A DNA stretch of 64,000 bases from Desulfuromonadaceae bacterium (GTDB taxonomy: Bacteria > Desulfobacterota > Desulfuromonadia > Geobacterales > Pseudopelobacteraceae). Shown piece after piece: positions 1 to 10,038 of this stretch (positions within the stretch are counted from its first letter, which is position 1; every line of letters starts with the position of its first letter). The translations under genes and the position numbers were made by a program. The stretch is taken from assembly GCA_028683435.1 (NCBI GenBank), contig JAQUIG010000005.1:1-64000 (forward strand), in the 5' to 3' direction. The notes beneath the pieces are model-generated. The model saw only the letters and a list, made by a program, of their open reading frames with translations, did not search any database and had not been told where the DNA came from.

Positions 1-9
1 CTCATAATA

Positions 10-1917
10 TTATTCCCCCAGATAGGTGTATCCCAGCAATGTTCGGTCCAGCAGTTCGACAAAGTGACTGCTCTCTTCGATCGAGATCTTTTTAACCACG
101 ACGCTTTTTTCAAGGTTATCCCTGACACGCTTCAGGATCTCCGGCCCCTTGTACTGTACATATTTCAGCGTTTCCCACGTGGCATCGCCGTTGATGACGG
201 TGTCGATCATGTACCCGGTCTTCTTGTTGAAGGTGATATGGACGGCGTTGGTGTCGCCGAACAGGTTGTGCAGATCTCCGAGGATTTCCTGATAGGCCCC
301 GATGAGGAAGAAGCCGATGTAATAATCCTCGTCCTTGCGGATCTTGTGCAGCGGCAGGAATTTTGAACGGCCGTTTTCACCGACAAAGCTGGTGATCTCA
401 CCGTCCGAGTCACAGGTGATGTCGGCGATCGAGGCCATGACGTCCGGCTTATGGTTGAGGCGCTGGATAGGCATGATCGGGAAGAGCTGGTCAATAGCCC
501 AGGAGTCGGGGATTGACTGGAACAGCGAAAAGTTGGCAAAATAGGTCTGGCGCAGGTTCAGTTGGAAGTTCTGCAGCTCCTCCGGAATCGGCTTGATCTT
601 TTCGACGATGCCGTTGATCTTACGGATGATTTTGGCGTAGAGCCACTCTGCAATAGCCCGGTCGTTGAGCGTCAGGTAGCCGAGGTTGAAGAGGCTGACC
701 GCCTCGTTGATCAGCTGCAGCGTGTCGTGGTAATCCTCCCGAAGCGAATAGCGGTCGATGCTTTTGTGGATATCCATCAGCTTTTTGACGGTTGGGGCGA
801 TTTTCTCAGACTGGGCCAGGGTCTCCTCGAAATCGGGCATCAGGTGCTGGGTATTGGTGTTGAGGACATTGGTGACCAGCACCGAATAGTGAGCGACCGT
901 TGCCCGCCCCGATTCGGAAATGATATTGGGACATTCAACCCCGGCTTCATCACAGATGTTCTTGATCTGGTAGATGACGTCGTTGGCATACTCTTCGATG
1001 GTATAGTTGACACTGGAAAAATAGCTCGATTTTGAGCCGTCGTAGTCGACCCCCAAACCTCCGCCGATATCCAGATATTCTATCCCGACACCCAGTTTTT
1101 TCATCTCGGTATAGACACGGGCAACTTCGATCAGGGCTGTCTTGATCTTGTCGATCTTGGTGACCTGGCTGCCGATGTGCGAGTGCAGCAGTTTGACCGA
1201 ATCGAGCATTTCTTCTGCTTCAAGCATCCGGATGGCTGCGATGATCTCCGACATGCGCAGGCCGAACTTTGCATCCTCACCGCCGGAGGTCGCCCATTTG
1301 CCGGTACCCTTGGAGGAGAGCTTGACCCGGATCCCCAGTTTGGGTGTTATGCCGGTCTTTTTGGATATTTCGATAATCTTTTCCAGTTCAAACAGCTTCT
1401 CGACGACCAGTGTAATGTCGAAGCCGACTCTGGTGGCGTACAGCACCGTTTCGATGTATTCGGCGTCCTTGTAGCCGTTGCAGATAATCGGTAGGTTGTT
1501 GCCGCTGGAGATCGAAATTCCGGCGACAAGTTCCGGTTTTGAGCCGACTTCGAGGCCGATATTGTAGCGCTTGCCGTAGCCGGCGATCGCTTCCACCACC
1601 TGACGCTGTTGGTTGACCTTGATCGGGTAGAAGGTCTGGTATTTGGCAGGGTAGTCATTTTCCTGAATGGCGTTTTTGAAGACCCTGTTGATCGATGCGA
1701 TGCGACCCTGCAGCACGTCCATGAAGCGGAGCAGGATGGGGGGTTTGATCTTGCGCTTGATCAGGTCGTTGACAAGATCACGCAAGTCGATGGACTGCTT
1801 GGAGTTTGACGAGGGGTGGACGCAGATATTCCCCTTTTTATTAATCGAGAAGAGATCGGCACCCCAGTTGTCAATATTGTAAATCTTGGCAGATTCACTG
1901 ATGGACCATTTTTCCAT
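10..1917 (-). CDS. speA: biosynthetic arginine decarboxylase
   Basis: This PLP enzyme converts arginine to agmatine for polyamine synthesis. The 635-residue length matches SpeA. The PLP-lysine segment FYPIKVNQQ lies near residue 100 and the alanine-racemase-like barrel motif HSHIGSQ is present. I chose the ATG at 1917 (MEKWSISES) because a purine-rich GGGGGA ribosome binding site sits just upstream. An in-frame ATG at 1953 has no such site. It is divergent from hsp20-lon. The stop codon lies at the left edge of the window, so the downstream gene (possibly speE or a relative) cannot be seen. Confidence 0.93.
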   Translation of the reverse strand: MEKWSISESAKIYNIDNWGADLFSINKKGNICVHPSSNSKQSIDLRDLVNDLIKRKIKPPILLRFMDVLQGRIASINRVFKNAIQENDYPAKYQTFYPIKVNQQRQVVEAIAGYGKRYNIGLEVGSKPELVAGISISSGNNLPIICNGYKDAEYIETVLYATRVGFDITLVVEKLFELEKIIEISKKTGITPKLGIRVKLSSKGTGKWATSGGEDAKFGLRMSEIIAAIRMLEAEEMLDSVKLLHSHIGSQVTKIDKIKTALIEVARVYTEMKKLGVGIEYLDIGGGLGVDYDGSKSSYFSSVNYTIEEYANDVIYQIKNICDEAGVECPNIISESGRATVAHYSVLVTNVLNTNTQHLMPDFEETLAQSEKIAPTVKKLMDIHKSIDRYSLREDYHDTLQLINEAVSLFNLGYLTLNDRAIAEWLYAKIIRKINGIVEKIKPIPEELQNFQLNLRQTYFANFSLFQSIPDSWAIDQLFPIMPIQRLNHKPDVMASIADITCDSDGEITSFVGENGRSKFLPLHKIRKDEDYYIGFFLIGAYQEILGDLHNLFGDTNAVHITFNKKTGYMIDTVINGDATWETLKYVQYKGPEILKRVRDNLEKSVVVKKISIEESSHFVELLDRTLLGYTYLGE

Positions 1918-2130
1918 GAACTGTCCCCCGTATATCCGGTTAGTCGCAAGCAAATAAACTCTCTTATTTATTGCATAGTATGGTCAAAGTCAAATTCTAA
2001 TTTAAATGCAGCCTGAACCCTGTGAAACAGATAGGTACCTGAACGAAGGTATCCCCTGTAAAGTAGCACATAAAATAACATCTAACCTACAAATTCAAAA
2101 TCTGAACAATGACTGCCTTGACTTTGCCGG

Positions 2131-2145
2131 AGGTAATGATTACCT
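2131..2145. promoter_or_regulatory. inverted repeat upstream of hsp20
   Basis: AGGTAATGATTACCT is a perfect 7+7 inverted repeat around one central base, with partly complementary flanks (CCGG and CGGG). It starts 8 bases after a TTGACT that could be a -35 element at 2118-2123, and about 50 bases before the preferred hsp20 start. It could be an operator or a leader hairpin. It is not a CIRCE element. Confidence 0.4.
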
Positions 2146-2195
2146 TCGGGCTAATTCAGATACTCCGGTACATTACCTCTTTTTCAGGTGCCCTT

Positions 2196-2624
2196 ATGCC
2201 GCATTTTTCAGGCAGGAAACCGTTTACACAGGAAATATTCAATCGGCATGTCGGCGAGTTGCGCAGCCTGCTGCATGCTCTTGAGTTGCGGGATGCGTTT
2301 GAAGACAATGAAACGCGGCCGAAGATGGATATGTATGAAACCTGCGAGGACGTCATCATTGAGTTTGACCTCCCCGGCTTTACTCTTGACGCGATTTCTC
2401 TGAAGATGACCGGTTTGGTGCTGACCCTCGACGCCTACAAACCGAGGGAACAGAATGAAGGGAAATTTATTTGCGTGGAACGGAGTCATGGCCGCTTTCA
2501 TCATGCAGTGCATATTCCCGGCAATATCGATCCCGCCGCGATCAGGGCGGAATACCGTCGGGGGGTACTGCGGGTAATTTTTCCAAAAAGCTGCGAATGG
2601 CTTGTACCGATAAAGGAGATTTAG
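2196..2624 (+). CDS. small heat-shock protein, Hsp20/alpha-crystallin family
   Basis: This is a 142-residue ATP-independent holdase chaperone that binds unfolding proteins. The alpha-crystallin domain runs from about residue 45 to the end, and includes FDLPGF and the C-terminal strand GVLRVIFPK. I used the ATG at 2196 (MPHFSGRK); the frame is open back to 2109, but a possible promoter and an inverted repeat lie in that extension. Its stop is one base before the lon start, so the two are probably co-transcribed, pairing a holdase with a protease. No IxI tail motif is obvious after the last strand. Confidence 0.85.
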   Translation: MPHFSGRKPFTQEIFNRHVGELRSLLHALELRDAFEDNETRPKMDMYETCEDVIIEFDLPGFTLDAISLKMTGLVLTLDAYKPREQNEGKFICVERSHGRFHHAVHIPGNIDPAAIRAEYRRGVLRVIFPKSCEWLVPIKEI

Positions 2625-2625
2625 A

Positions 2626-5085
2626 TTGATAGAGATAGAGAATGATACCGAGCAAAACCCGGAAGAGCTTAAAATACCTGAGGTGCTGCCGCTGCTGCCG
2701 ATTCGGGACGTGGTAGTCTACCCGTTCATGATCATACCGCTCTTTGTCGGGCGGGAAATGTCGGTAAAGGCTGTAGACAGTGCACTGGCGGGTGATCGCA
2801 TGATCCTGCTGGCTACGCAGCATGACGTCGGTGACGAAGACCCACCTGCCGATAAAATCTATGAGGTCGGCACGGTCGCCATGATCATGAGGATGCTCAA
2901 GCTCCCTGATGGCCGCGTCAAAATTCTTGTCCAAGGCCTGGCCAAGGCGCGCATTACCGAGTATGTTTCCGATAAACCGTTCTATACGGTGCGGGTCGAA
3001 CGCCAGCACGATGACGCGGTAGTGGATGTAACGCTGGAAACAGAGGCGCTGATACGCACGGTGCGTGAGCAGTTGACCAAGGTTATGGAGCTTGGCAAGC
3101 AGGTCTCACCAGAGGTGATGGTCATTCTGGAAAATATCCAGGATCCGGGCAGTATGGCTGATCTCGTCTCCAGTAATATCGGCCTGAAAGTTGCCGATGC
3201 CCAGACCTTGCTTGAAATTAACGATCCGATCGTTCGTTTGACCAAGGTTAACGAGTTTCTGAACCGTGAAGTTGAGCTCTTGAGTGTGCAGGCCAAGATC
3301 CAGAACGCCGCACGTGAGGAGATGGGTAAAAACCACAAGGAATATTACCTGCGAGAGCAGATGAAAGCGATCCAGAGCGAACTGGGCGATAACGAAGGCA
3401 AAGAGGAGTTGGTCGAAATCCGAAAGGCGATCGAGGCGGCCAAGATGCCGGCTGCGGTGCAGAAGGAAGCGCTAAAACAGCTGAGCCGCCTTGAAAATAT
3501 GCATCCGGATGGCGGCGAAGCCAGCATTGTCAGAACCTATCTGGACTGGATGGTTGATCTGCCATGGAGCAAGTCTACCCGCGACAGTCTCGATATCGTC
3601 CGGGCCAAAAAAATTCTGGATGATGACCACTTTTACCTGGAAAAGATCAAGGAGCGGATCCTCGAATTTCTTGCGGTGCGTAAGTTGAAGAAGAAGATGA
3701 AGGGGCCGATTCTCTGTTTCGTTGGCCCTCCCGGTGTCGGCAAAACTTCACTCGGTAAGTCGATAGCCCGCGCCATGAATCGCAAATTCGTCCGCATCTC
3801 GCTGGGGGGGGTGCGTGATGAGGCTGAGATTCGGGGACACCGCCGCACCTATATCGGTGCTCTGCCCGGGCGCATTCTGCAGGGGCTGAAGCAGGCTGGC
3901 GCCAACAATCCGGTCTTCATGCTGGACGAACTGGACAAGCTCGGCTACGACTATAAAGGGGACCCCTCCTCGGCGCTCCTTGAGGTGCTTGATCCGGAGC
4001 AGAACCACTCCTTCTCCGATCATTACATCAACCAGCCTTTTGATCTTTCGAATGTGATGTTTGTGGCGACCGCCAACCAGATGGATCCGATCCCGTCGGC
4101 TCTGCGCGACAGGATGGAGGTTATCAATCTGGCCGGTTACACCGAAGAGGAAAAGCTGCAGATCGCCAAGCGCTACCTGGTCCCGCGCCAGATCAAGGAG
4201 AACGGGCTCAAACCAAAGCATATCAGCTTTGACGATGAAGCTATCAGCGAAATCGTCTCCAAATATACGAGAGAAGCCGGCCTGCGTAATCTCGAGCGGG
4301 AAATCGGCAAAATCTGCCGCAAGGTGGCCCGGAAAGTGGCGGAAGGGAACCCGCGCACCGTCAAGGTGACCGCGAAGGCACTGCACACCTACCTTGGCGC
4401 TGAGAAATATATCCGCGAAGAAGAGCTGGACAAAAACGAGATCGGAGTGGTTAACGGACTTGCCTGGACACCGGTCGGGGGTGAAATCCTTCATATCGAA
4501 GCCAGTTTGATGGCGGGAAAAACCGCTTTGACGCTGACCGGGCAGTTGGGTGACGTCATGAAGGAATCGGTACAGGCAGCACACTCGTACGTTCGTGCCC
4601 ATGCCGAGGCGATGCATCTCGCGCCGAAAATATTTGAGGAGCATGAGATCCATGTCCACGTACCAGCCGGCGCCATACCCAAGGATGGTCCTTCGGCAGG
4701 TGTTGCCATGACGGTGGCGCTGGTCTCAATACTCTGTCAGATCCCGGTAAAAAAGGATGTCGCCATGACCGGCGAGGTGACACTGCGCGGTAAAGTGCTC
4801 CCGATCGGCGGCCTTAAGGAAAAAATTCTCGCGGCGGTCAGATCGAGAATGCGGCTGGTCATCATCCCGGAGCAGAATAAGAAGGATCTGGAGGATATTC
4901 CCCCGGAGATCTTGAAAAAGGTCAAAATAGTCGCTGTTTCAGAAGTGGAAGATGCGCTCAAGCTTGCGCTGGTGAAATACCCTCCTTCTGCTCCGCCCGC
5001 TATGGTAAAAGAGCCCAAAAAAGGTCATGCGGCAACCGCTGCTCCAGGACGTAAGCTACGTTCGGGAACGGGGATTCCGGTCTGA
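2626..5085 (+). CDS. lon: ATP-dependent Lon protease
   Basis: This cytosolic AAA+ serine protease degrades misfolded and regulatory proteins. It has an N-terminal LON substrate domain (about residues 18-210), Walker A GPPGVGKT near 367, Walker B FMLDELDK, and the C-terminal protease domain. The catalytic pair is Ser690 in KDGPSAG and Lys733 in GGLKEK, with the same spacing as E. coli S679/K722. The 819-residue length is normal. The start is TTG, set by AAAGGAGA at 2612-2619. The last 40 or so residues are a basic, Ala/Pro-rich tail. Confidence 0.97.
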   Translation: MIEIENDTEQNPEELKIPEVLPLLPIRDVVVYPFMIIPLFVGREMSVKAVDSALAGDRMILLATQHDVGDEDPPADKIYEVGTVAMIMRMLKLPDGRVKILVQGLAKARITEYVSDKPFYTVRVERQHDDAVVDVTLETEALIRTVREQLTKVMELGKQVSPEVMVILENIQDPGSMADLVSSNIGLKVADAQTLLEINDPIVRLTKVNEFLNREVELLSVQAKIQNAAREEMGKNHKEYYLREQMKAIQSELGDNEGKEELVEIRKAIEAAKMPAAVQKEALKQLSRLENMHPDGGEASIVRTYLDWMVDLPWSKSTRDSLDIVRAKKILDDDHFYLEKIKERILEFLAVRKLKKKMKGPILCFVGPPGVGKTSLGKSIARAMNRKFVRISLGGVRDEAEIRGHRRTYIGALPGRILQGLKQAGANNPVFMLDELDKLGYDYKGDPSSALLEVLDPEQNHSFSDHYINQPFDLSNVMFVATANQMDPIPSALRDRMEVINLAGYTEEEKLQIAKRYLVPRQIKENGLKPKHISFDDEAISEIVSKYTREAGLRNLEREIGKICRKVARKVAEGNPRTVKVTAKALHTYLGAEKYIREEELDKNEIGVVNGLAWTPVGGEILHIEASLMAGKTALTLTGQLGDVMKESVQAAHSYVRAHAEAMHLAPKIFEEHEIHVHVPAGAIPKDGPSAGVAMTVALVSILCQIPVKKDVAMTGEVTLRGKVLPIGGLKEKILAAVRSRMRLVIIPEQNKKDLEDIPPEILKKVKIVAVSEVEDALKLALVKYPPSAPPAMVKEPKKGHAATAAPGRKLRSGTGIPV

Positions 5086-5136
5086 GTAATACGGTTTCAG
5101 TGCTCATTATGGACATTTGCTTATTCGGGGTGATAC

Positions 5137-6396
5137 ATGTCAGAAGATCTCATCTATGCAGCGTCCTGGCTGATCAATCCTGATGCCCCGCCTGCAGCTG
5201 GCGGGGCATTGCTCGTCCGTAACGGCATTGTCGCTGCGACAGGTCCCCTGGACGTACTGCGCAGCACTTATTCAGCGCCGGTTCTGGAGTACCCCGGCTG
5301 CGTCCTGCTGCCGGGGTTTGTTAACGCACATACCCACCTTGAACTAACCCATTTTTCTTCCTGGCGGCTCCGCTCATCAGTCGATTACAACCCCCGCCGA
5401 TTTACCGACTGGATCATTCAGCTGGTCAAAATATCGCGGGGTCTTACCGCAGCAGATTATCCCCCCTCGGTCCGGGAGGGGGTGCGGATGTGTCTGGAAT
5501 CGGGGACAACAGCGATTGGCGAGATCGTTACCAATCCGGCAATCGCCGAGCTGTACTACGCCTCACCGCTCGCCGGGCGACTCTATTTTGAAGTGCTGGG
5601 GCAGGAAACCGGACATTTTGCCGGCAAGCTTGCCGCTGCGACGGCCGCAGCAGATCAGGGCGGAACGGAGGCGATGTTAACCGGCCTCGCTCCTCATTCC
5701 CCCTACACAATCGCACACGAACATCTGGCAACAATAAGGGACGCTTCAGCATCACACGCTCTGCCGCTATCAATCCATCTGTCGGAATCCCGTTCCGAGG
5801 CGGACTTTGTTTTTGACGGCACGGGTGACCTGGCTACCGAATTCTACCCGTTTGTCGGCTGGGAACGTTTTATCGGACGACCATCACGCTGCAGTTCCAC
5901 CGAACTGCTTGATCGCAACGGCCTGTTGACGCCAACGACTACGGCCGTCCATTGCGTCCACGTTTCCGTTGCCGACGCCCGCATTATCAAGTCACGCGGT
6001 ACTCACATTGCTCTCTGCCCCCGCAGTAATGAACTGCTCGATGTCGGACGTGCCCCGGTAGCCCTTTTCAAAAAACTGGGAATTCCTCTGGCACTCGGCA
6101 CCGATTCACTCGCCAGCAACAACTCCCTTTCGCTCTGGGATGAACTGCGCTTTGCGCTGGAGATCTTTCCTCACGACCTGTCTGTGCAGGACGTACTCCA
6201 TATGGTTACGAGCGGTGGCGCCGAGGCTCTTGGTATTTCTGCTGCCTGCGGCTCACTGGAAGCAGGCAAACGAGCGGATTTTCAGGTAATAGGGAATTGC
6301 GGCGGCAGCGCGGAGAACGTGCTGGAGCGTGTTATGCGTGAGGGGAGCGTGCAGGAGGTGTTTGTCGGCGGCGAGCACTATGCGGGAAATGTTTAA
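5137..6396 (+). CDS. amidohydrolase / chlorohydrolase-family deaminase
   Basis: This is a 419-residue metal-dependent hydrolase of the TRZ/ATZ-guanine deaminase type. The metal motif NAHTHLEL is near residue 65, further His residues lie in APHSPYT and VHCVHVS, and the metal Asp is in LGTDSLASN near 325. The GTDSLASN region and overall layout resemble aminodeoxyfutalosine deaminases of the futalosine menaquinone pathway. That is an inference; S-adenosylhomocysteine deaminase or a general amidohydrolase are alternatives. The gene stands alone downstream of lon and converges on lspA. No other menaquinone gene is in the window. Confidence 0.8.
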   Translation: MSEDLIYAASWLINPDAPPAAGGALLVRNGIVAATGPLDVLRSTYSAPVLEYPGCVLLPGFVNAHTHLELTHFSSWRLRSSVDYNPRRFTDWIIQLVKISRGLTAADYPPSVREGVRMCLESGTTAIGEIVTNPAIAELYYASPLAGRLYFEVLGQETGHFAGKLAAATAAADQGGTEAMLTGLAPHSPYTIAHEHLATIRDASASHALPLSIHLSESRSEADFVFDGTGDLATEFYPFVGWERFIGRPSRCSSTELLDRNGLLTPTTTAVHCVHVSVADARIIKSRGTHIALCPRSNELLDVGRAPVALFKKLGIPLALGTDSLASNNSLSLWDELRFALEIFPHDLSVQDVLHMVTSGGAEALGISAACGSLEAGKRADFQVIGNCGGSAENVLERVMREGSVQEVFVGGEHYAGNV

Positions 6397-6412
6397 ACCT
6401 GAAAAAAATTGA

Positions 6413-6527
6413 AACACTGAGCAACGGAGTAAAACAAAGAAAAAATGTTGGTAAAGCCATGTTGAGACTCACCGTAGTGTCGTCTCACGTAAGGTCTTAA
6501 ATTCCCTGTTGTTCCGTTGCTCGGTGT
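6413..6527. terminator. long inverted repeat between convergent genes
   Basis: The arms at 6413-6428 and 6512-6527 are complementary over 16 bases with one G-T pair. They enclose a smaller TGAGAC/GTCTCA hairpin at 6463-6487. The element fills the gap between the convergent amidohydrolase and lspA genes. It may act as a bidirectional terminator, but there is no long T-run and the loop is large, so this is uncertain. Confidence 0.45.
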
Positions 6528-6543
6528 TATTCCATTACTGCTT

Positions 6544-7032
6544 CTAAGCACAACCCTTCTTCAATCGCTTCTCCTCCAGAATCATATCAACCGCCAACAG
6601 AAAAACTCCGACACAGATCAGCGAATCTGCAACGTTAAAGGCTGGCCAGTGGTGCCGGTACCAGTGTATATCGAGGAAATCGATCACTTCCCCCAGGCGG
6701 ATCCGGTCAATGAGGTTGCCGACCGCGCCGGAAAAAATCATCGCCAGCGAGATATGCGCCAAGCGCTGGTCGTCGCGCAACCTGCGAAAGGCGACCAGAA
6801 TAACAAGCGCTGCAATCGTTGATATGGTGATAAAAAAGGGCAGACGCCAGGAGGCATTGGAGAGAAAACTGAAGGCGGCCCCCTTGTTCCTGACGTAGGT
6901 GATATTGAAAAAATGTTCAATAATCGGGATCGAGTCAAATAGCTGCATGCTGCGATCAATAGCGATCTTGGTGATTTGATCGATGATTATGCCGACGGCA
7001 GCGATCGCCGAAAAGAATGACCAACGCTTCAT
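6544..7032 (-). CDS. lspA: lipoprotein signal peptidase (signal peptidase II)
   Basis: This inner-membrane aspartyl protease removes signal peptides from prolipoproteins. The 162 residues contain four hydrophobic segments and the family motifs NKGAAFSFL, GNLIDR and FNVADS; the catalytic aspartates are those of the last two. The ATG at 7032 overlaps the ileS stop in ATGA, so translation is probably coupled. The ileS-lspA order is common in bacteria. The window encodes several lipoproteins that would be its substrates. Confidence 0.95.
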   Translation of the reverse strand: MKRWSFFSAIAAVGIIIDQITKIAIDRSMQLFDSIPIIEHFFNITYVRNKGAAFSFLSNASWRLPFFITISTIAALVILVAFRRLRDDQRLAHISLAMIFSGAVGNLIDRIRLGEVIDFLDIHWYRHHWPAFNVADSLICVGVFLLAVDMILEEKRLKKGCA

Positions 7033-9803
7033 ATAACGGCCTGCGTACATTTGGGGCAGATGGTCGGATGTTCCGGGTTTGTACCCAACTCTTCGCTGTA
7101 ATACCAACAACGCTCGCATTTGACACCCGGAGCCGCTGTTACCTGAATCTTCAGGCCTTCCAGATTCTCAGACGCCCAATATTCCCCTTCCAGGTCTGTT
7201 GCCAGAGTAGCTTTCGATACGATGAAGATGCTGTTCAGCTCGGCTGCATATCCCTGCAGGAAGTCAAAAAGTTCAGCTGGAGCGGTTATGGTTACGGCAG
7301 CGTCCAGTGAATGACCGATCGTCTTGGCGACCCGGGCGAGTTCCAGTGCCTTTGAAACATCAGCACGTACTTTTATGATCCGTTCCCAGCGTGCTGCCAA
7401 GGTGTCATCCAGTAATTCCGGATGGCGGGCCGGAAACTCTGCCAGATGAACGCTGTCCTCGCGCTGGCCCGGCATGAACTGCCAGACCTCATCAGAGGTG
7501 AACGAGAGCACCGGAGCGAGTACCCGCACCAGGGTGTCAAGGATGCGGAACATGACCGTCTGGGCGCTGAGGCGCTCCACAGAATCGGACTTGCTGGTGT
7601 ACATGCGGTCTTTGAGGATGTCGAGGTAAAACGAGCTCATCTCTGTCGTGCAGAAACCGTTGACCTCTTGATAGATGACATGGAATTCCATCTCCTGATA
7701 GGCGGTCAACACCCGCTCCTTCAAAATTTCCAGCTGGTGGAGGGCCCACCGGTCGATTTCCGGCATCTCTGCGAACGGTACCGATTGTGACACCGGATCA
7801 AAACCGTTGATATTACCGAGAATGTAGCGGCAGGTGTTCCGTATGCGGCGATACGCTTCCGCCACTCTCGTCAGGATTTCCTGCGATATGCGGGTGTCGT
7901 CCTGGTAATCCATGGCGGAAACCCACAGCCGCAGGACATCGGCACCGAACTTCTTGATGACATCTTCGGGAGCGACGACGTTGCCGACGGATTTGCTCAT
8001 CTTGCGTCCCTGGCCGTCCAGCACGAAACCGTGAGTCAGTACACTTTTATACGGTGCGACTCCCCGCGTGCCGACGCTCTCCAACAGGGAGGAATGGAAC
8101 CAGCCGCGATGCTGGTCGCTCCCTTCCAGATACAGGTCGGCCGGCGAGCGGAGCGTGGCACTCGGCTCCAGTACGGCTGCGTGTGAAACGCCCGAATCAA
8201 ACCAGACGTCGAGAATATCATTTTCCTTCTCCAGAGAAGCCGAACCGCATTTCGGGCAGACCGTCCCGGCGGGAAGAAGCTTCTCGGCGCTCCAGTCGAA
8301 CCAGACATCGGAGCTTTCCTTCTTGAAAATTTCAGCTATATGGTCCATGACCGCGCCGTCGGCGATGTATTCGCCGCAGGCGGAGCAGGAGAACGCGGTG
8401 ATCGGCACGCCCCATGAACGCTGGCGGGAAACGCACCAGTCGGGGCGATTTTCGATCATGCCGTAGATCCGCTCCCGGCCCCATTTGGGAATCCATTCTA
8501 CCTCGTCAATCGCTTTCAACGCCTTGTCGCGCAGGTCATTAGCTTGCATGCTGATGAACCACTGTTCAGTGGCGCGAAAGATGATCGGTTTTTTGCAGCG
8601 CCAGCAATGCGGGTATGAATGGACAATCTGCGAGGTCTGCAGCAGTGCTTCGACCTCGATCAGTTTGTCGATAACGCTCTGATTGGCGGGGAAAACCTGC
8701 TGGCCGCCGAAAAATTCGACATCTGCCAGGTACTTTCCATGGTTGTCAACTGGATTGTAAATCTGCAGCCCCTCTTTCAATGCCAGCTCATAATCCTCCT
8801 GGCCGTGGCCTGGAGCGGTATGAACACAGCCGGTACCGGCCTCCAAAGTGACGTGCTCACCAAGCAGCACGACCGAATCGCGGTCATAAAAGGGGTGCTT
8901 GCAGAGTTTACGTTCCAGCACTCCCGCCTTGAATGTCGCAATGACGGTCCCGGTCAGCCCAACGGCTGCCAGAAATGAATCCTTAAGCCCTTCCGCGACG
9001 ATCAGAACCCCTTTTTCGGTTTCGAGCGCCACGTAATCGAACTCCGGGTGGAGCGCCACGGCGAGATTGGCAGGGATAGTCCAGGGGGTGGTCGTCCAGA
9101 TCACGATGTACGCCTGTTTGCCGGCCAGAGCTGGGATAACAGCAGCCAGGTCCTCCTGCAGGGCAAAACGGACATAGATTGATGGTGAGGTGTGGTCGGC
9201 ATACTCGACTTCGGCCTCCGCCAGAGCCGTCACGCATGAAGAGCACCAGTGCACCGGTTTGCGCCCGCGGTAGAGTCCGCCGTTGTGGGCAAAGCGGGCC
9301 AGTTCGGCGGCGGTCAACCCTTCATATTCATAGTTCATCGTCAGGTAGGGGTTTTCCCAGTCACCGAGGATGCCGAGGCGCTTGAATTCCTCCCTCTGGA
9401 TATCGACGAATTTGGCGGCATAGCTCCGGCATTCCCGCCTCATCTCCAATTTACTCATCGAGTGTTTCTTTGATCCAAGGTTTTTTTCCACCTGCAGTTC
9501 GATCGGCAGGCCGTGGCAGTCCCACCCCGGTACGTAGGGGGCGTGGAAACCCTCCATTCGCTTGACTTTCAGCAGAATATCCTTGAGGGTTTTGTTGAGG
9601 GCATGGCCGATGTGAATGTGGCCGTTGGCATAGGGAGGGCCGTCATGCAGGATGTAGAGCGGCTTGCCCTTGCCCCCCTCCTCAAGCTTGTTATAGAGCC
9701 CGTTCTGCTCCCATTTTTCGAGCATTTCCGGTTCCCGTTGATTCAGGTTGGCCTTCATCGGGAAATCTGTCTGTGGCAGGTTGAGGGTGTCTTTATATTC
9801 CAT
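7029..9803 (-). CDS. ileS: isoleucyl-tRNA synthetase
   Basis: This enzyme charges tRNA-Ile. The 924-residue protein has the class I signatures HIGH (in GHIHIGHALNK, N-terminal) and KMSKS (KMSKSVGN, near residue 600). The editing domain lies between them, and a C-terminal zinc finger has CERCW and CPKC pairs. It is the first gene of ileS-lspA. The ATG at 9803 is preceded by GGAGAAAG. I saw no T-box leader in the 235 bases upstream. Confidence 0.97.
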   Translation of the reverse strand: MEYKDTLNLPQTDFPMKANLNQREPEMLEKWEQNGLYNKLEEGGKGKPLYILHDGPPYANGHIHIGHALNKTLKDILLKVKRMEGFHAPYVPGWDCHGLPIELQVEKNLGSKKHSMSKLEMRRECRSYAAKFVDIQREEFKRLGILGDWENPYLTMNYEYEGLTAAELARFAHNGGLYRGRKPVHWCSSCVTALAEAEVEYADHTSPSIYVRFALQEDLAAVIPALAGKQAYIVIWTTTPWTIPANLAVALHPEFDYVALETEKGVLIVAEGLKDSFLAAVGLTGTVIATFKAGVLERKLCKHPFYDRDSVVLLGEHVTLEAGTGCVHTAPGHGQEDYELALKEGLQIYNPVDNHGKYLADVEFFGGQQVFPANQSVIDKLIEVEALLQTSQIVHSYPHCWRCKKPIIFRATEQWFISMQANDLRDKALKAIDEVEWIPKWGRERIYGMIENRPDWCVSRQRSWGVPITAFSCSACGEYIADGAVMDHIAEIFKKESSDVWFDWSAEKLLPAGTVCPKCGSASLEKENDILDVWFDSGVSHAAVLEPSATLRSPADLYLEGSDQHRGWFHSSLLESVGTRGVAPYKSVLTHGFVLDGQGRKMSKSVGNVVAPEDVIKKFGADVLRLWVSAMDYQDDTRISQEILTRVAEAYRRIRNTCRYILGNINGFDPVSQSVPFAEMPEIDRWALHQLEILKERVLTAYQEMEFHVIYQEVNGFCTTEMSSFYLDILKDRMYTSKSDSVERLSAQTVMFRILDTLVRVLAPVLSFTSDEVWQFMPGQREDSVHLAEFPARHPELLDDTLAARWERIIKVRADVSKALELARVAKTIGHSLDAAVTITAPAELFDFLQGYAAELNSIFIVSKATLATDLEGEYWASENLEGLKIQVTAAPGVKCERCWYYSEELGTNPEHPTICPKCTQAVI

Positions 9804-10038
9804 GGGATACTTTCTCCGTTCCAGATTCGTTAAAACTGCACTAAACTACAGATATGAAGCTGGAATGTCAAGAAATCGCTCGTTCGGCTGTGGGGGATAA
9901 AACGCTGGAATCGTGAGATTACGGCTGTCGTGATTCAGAGGTTGTTTATATTCTCTCTTGCATTGCGTGCCTGGACTCTGGTATTCTTACCAACCTCTTT
10001 ACCAACTAAGATACGATCGCCGAAAGGATCACTAACTA

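Noticed and set aside
562..1035. 157-codon open frame antisense to speA
   Set aside because: It lies wholly within the conserved SpeA frame and has no supporting motif.
3748..4659. 303-codon open frame antisense to lon
   Set aside because: It is a shadow of the conserved lon frame, with no family-like motif and no ribosome site.
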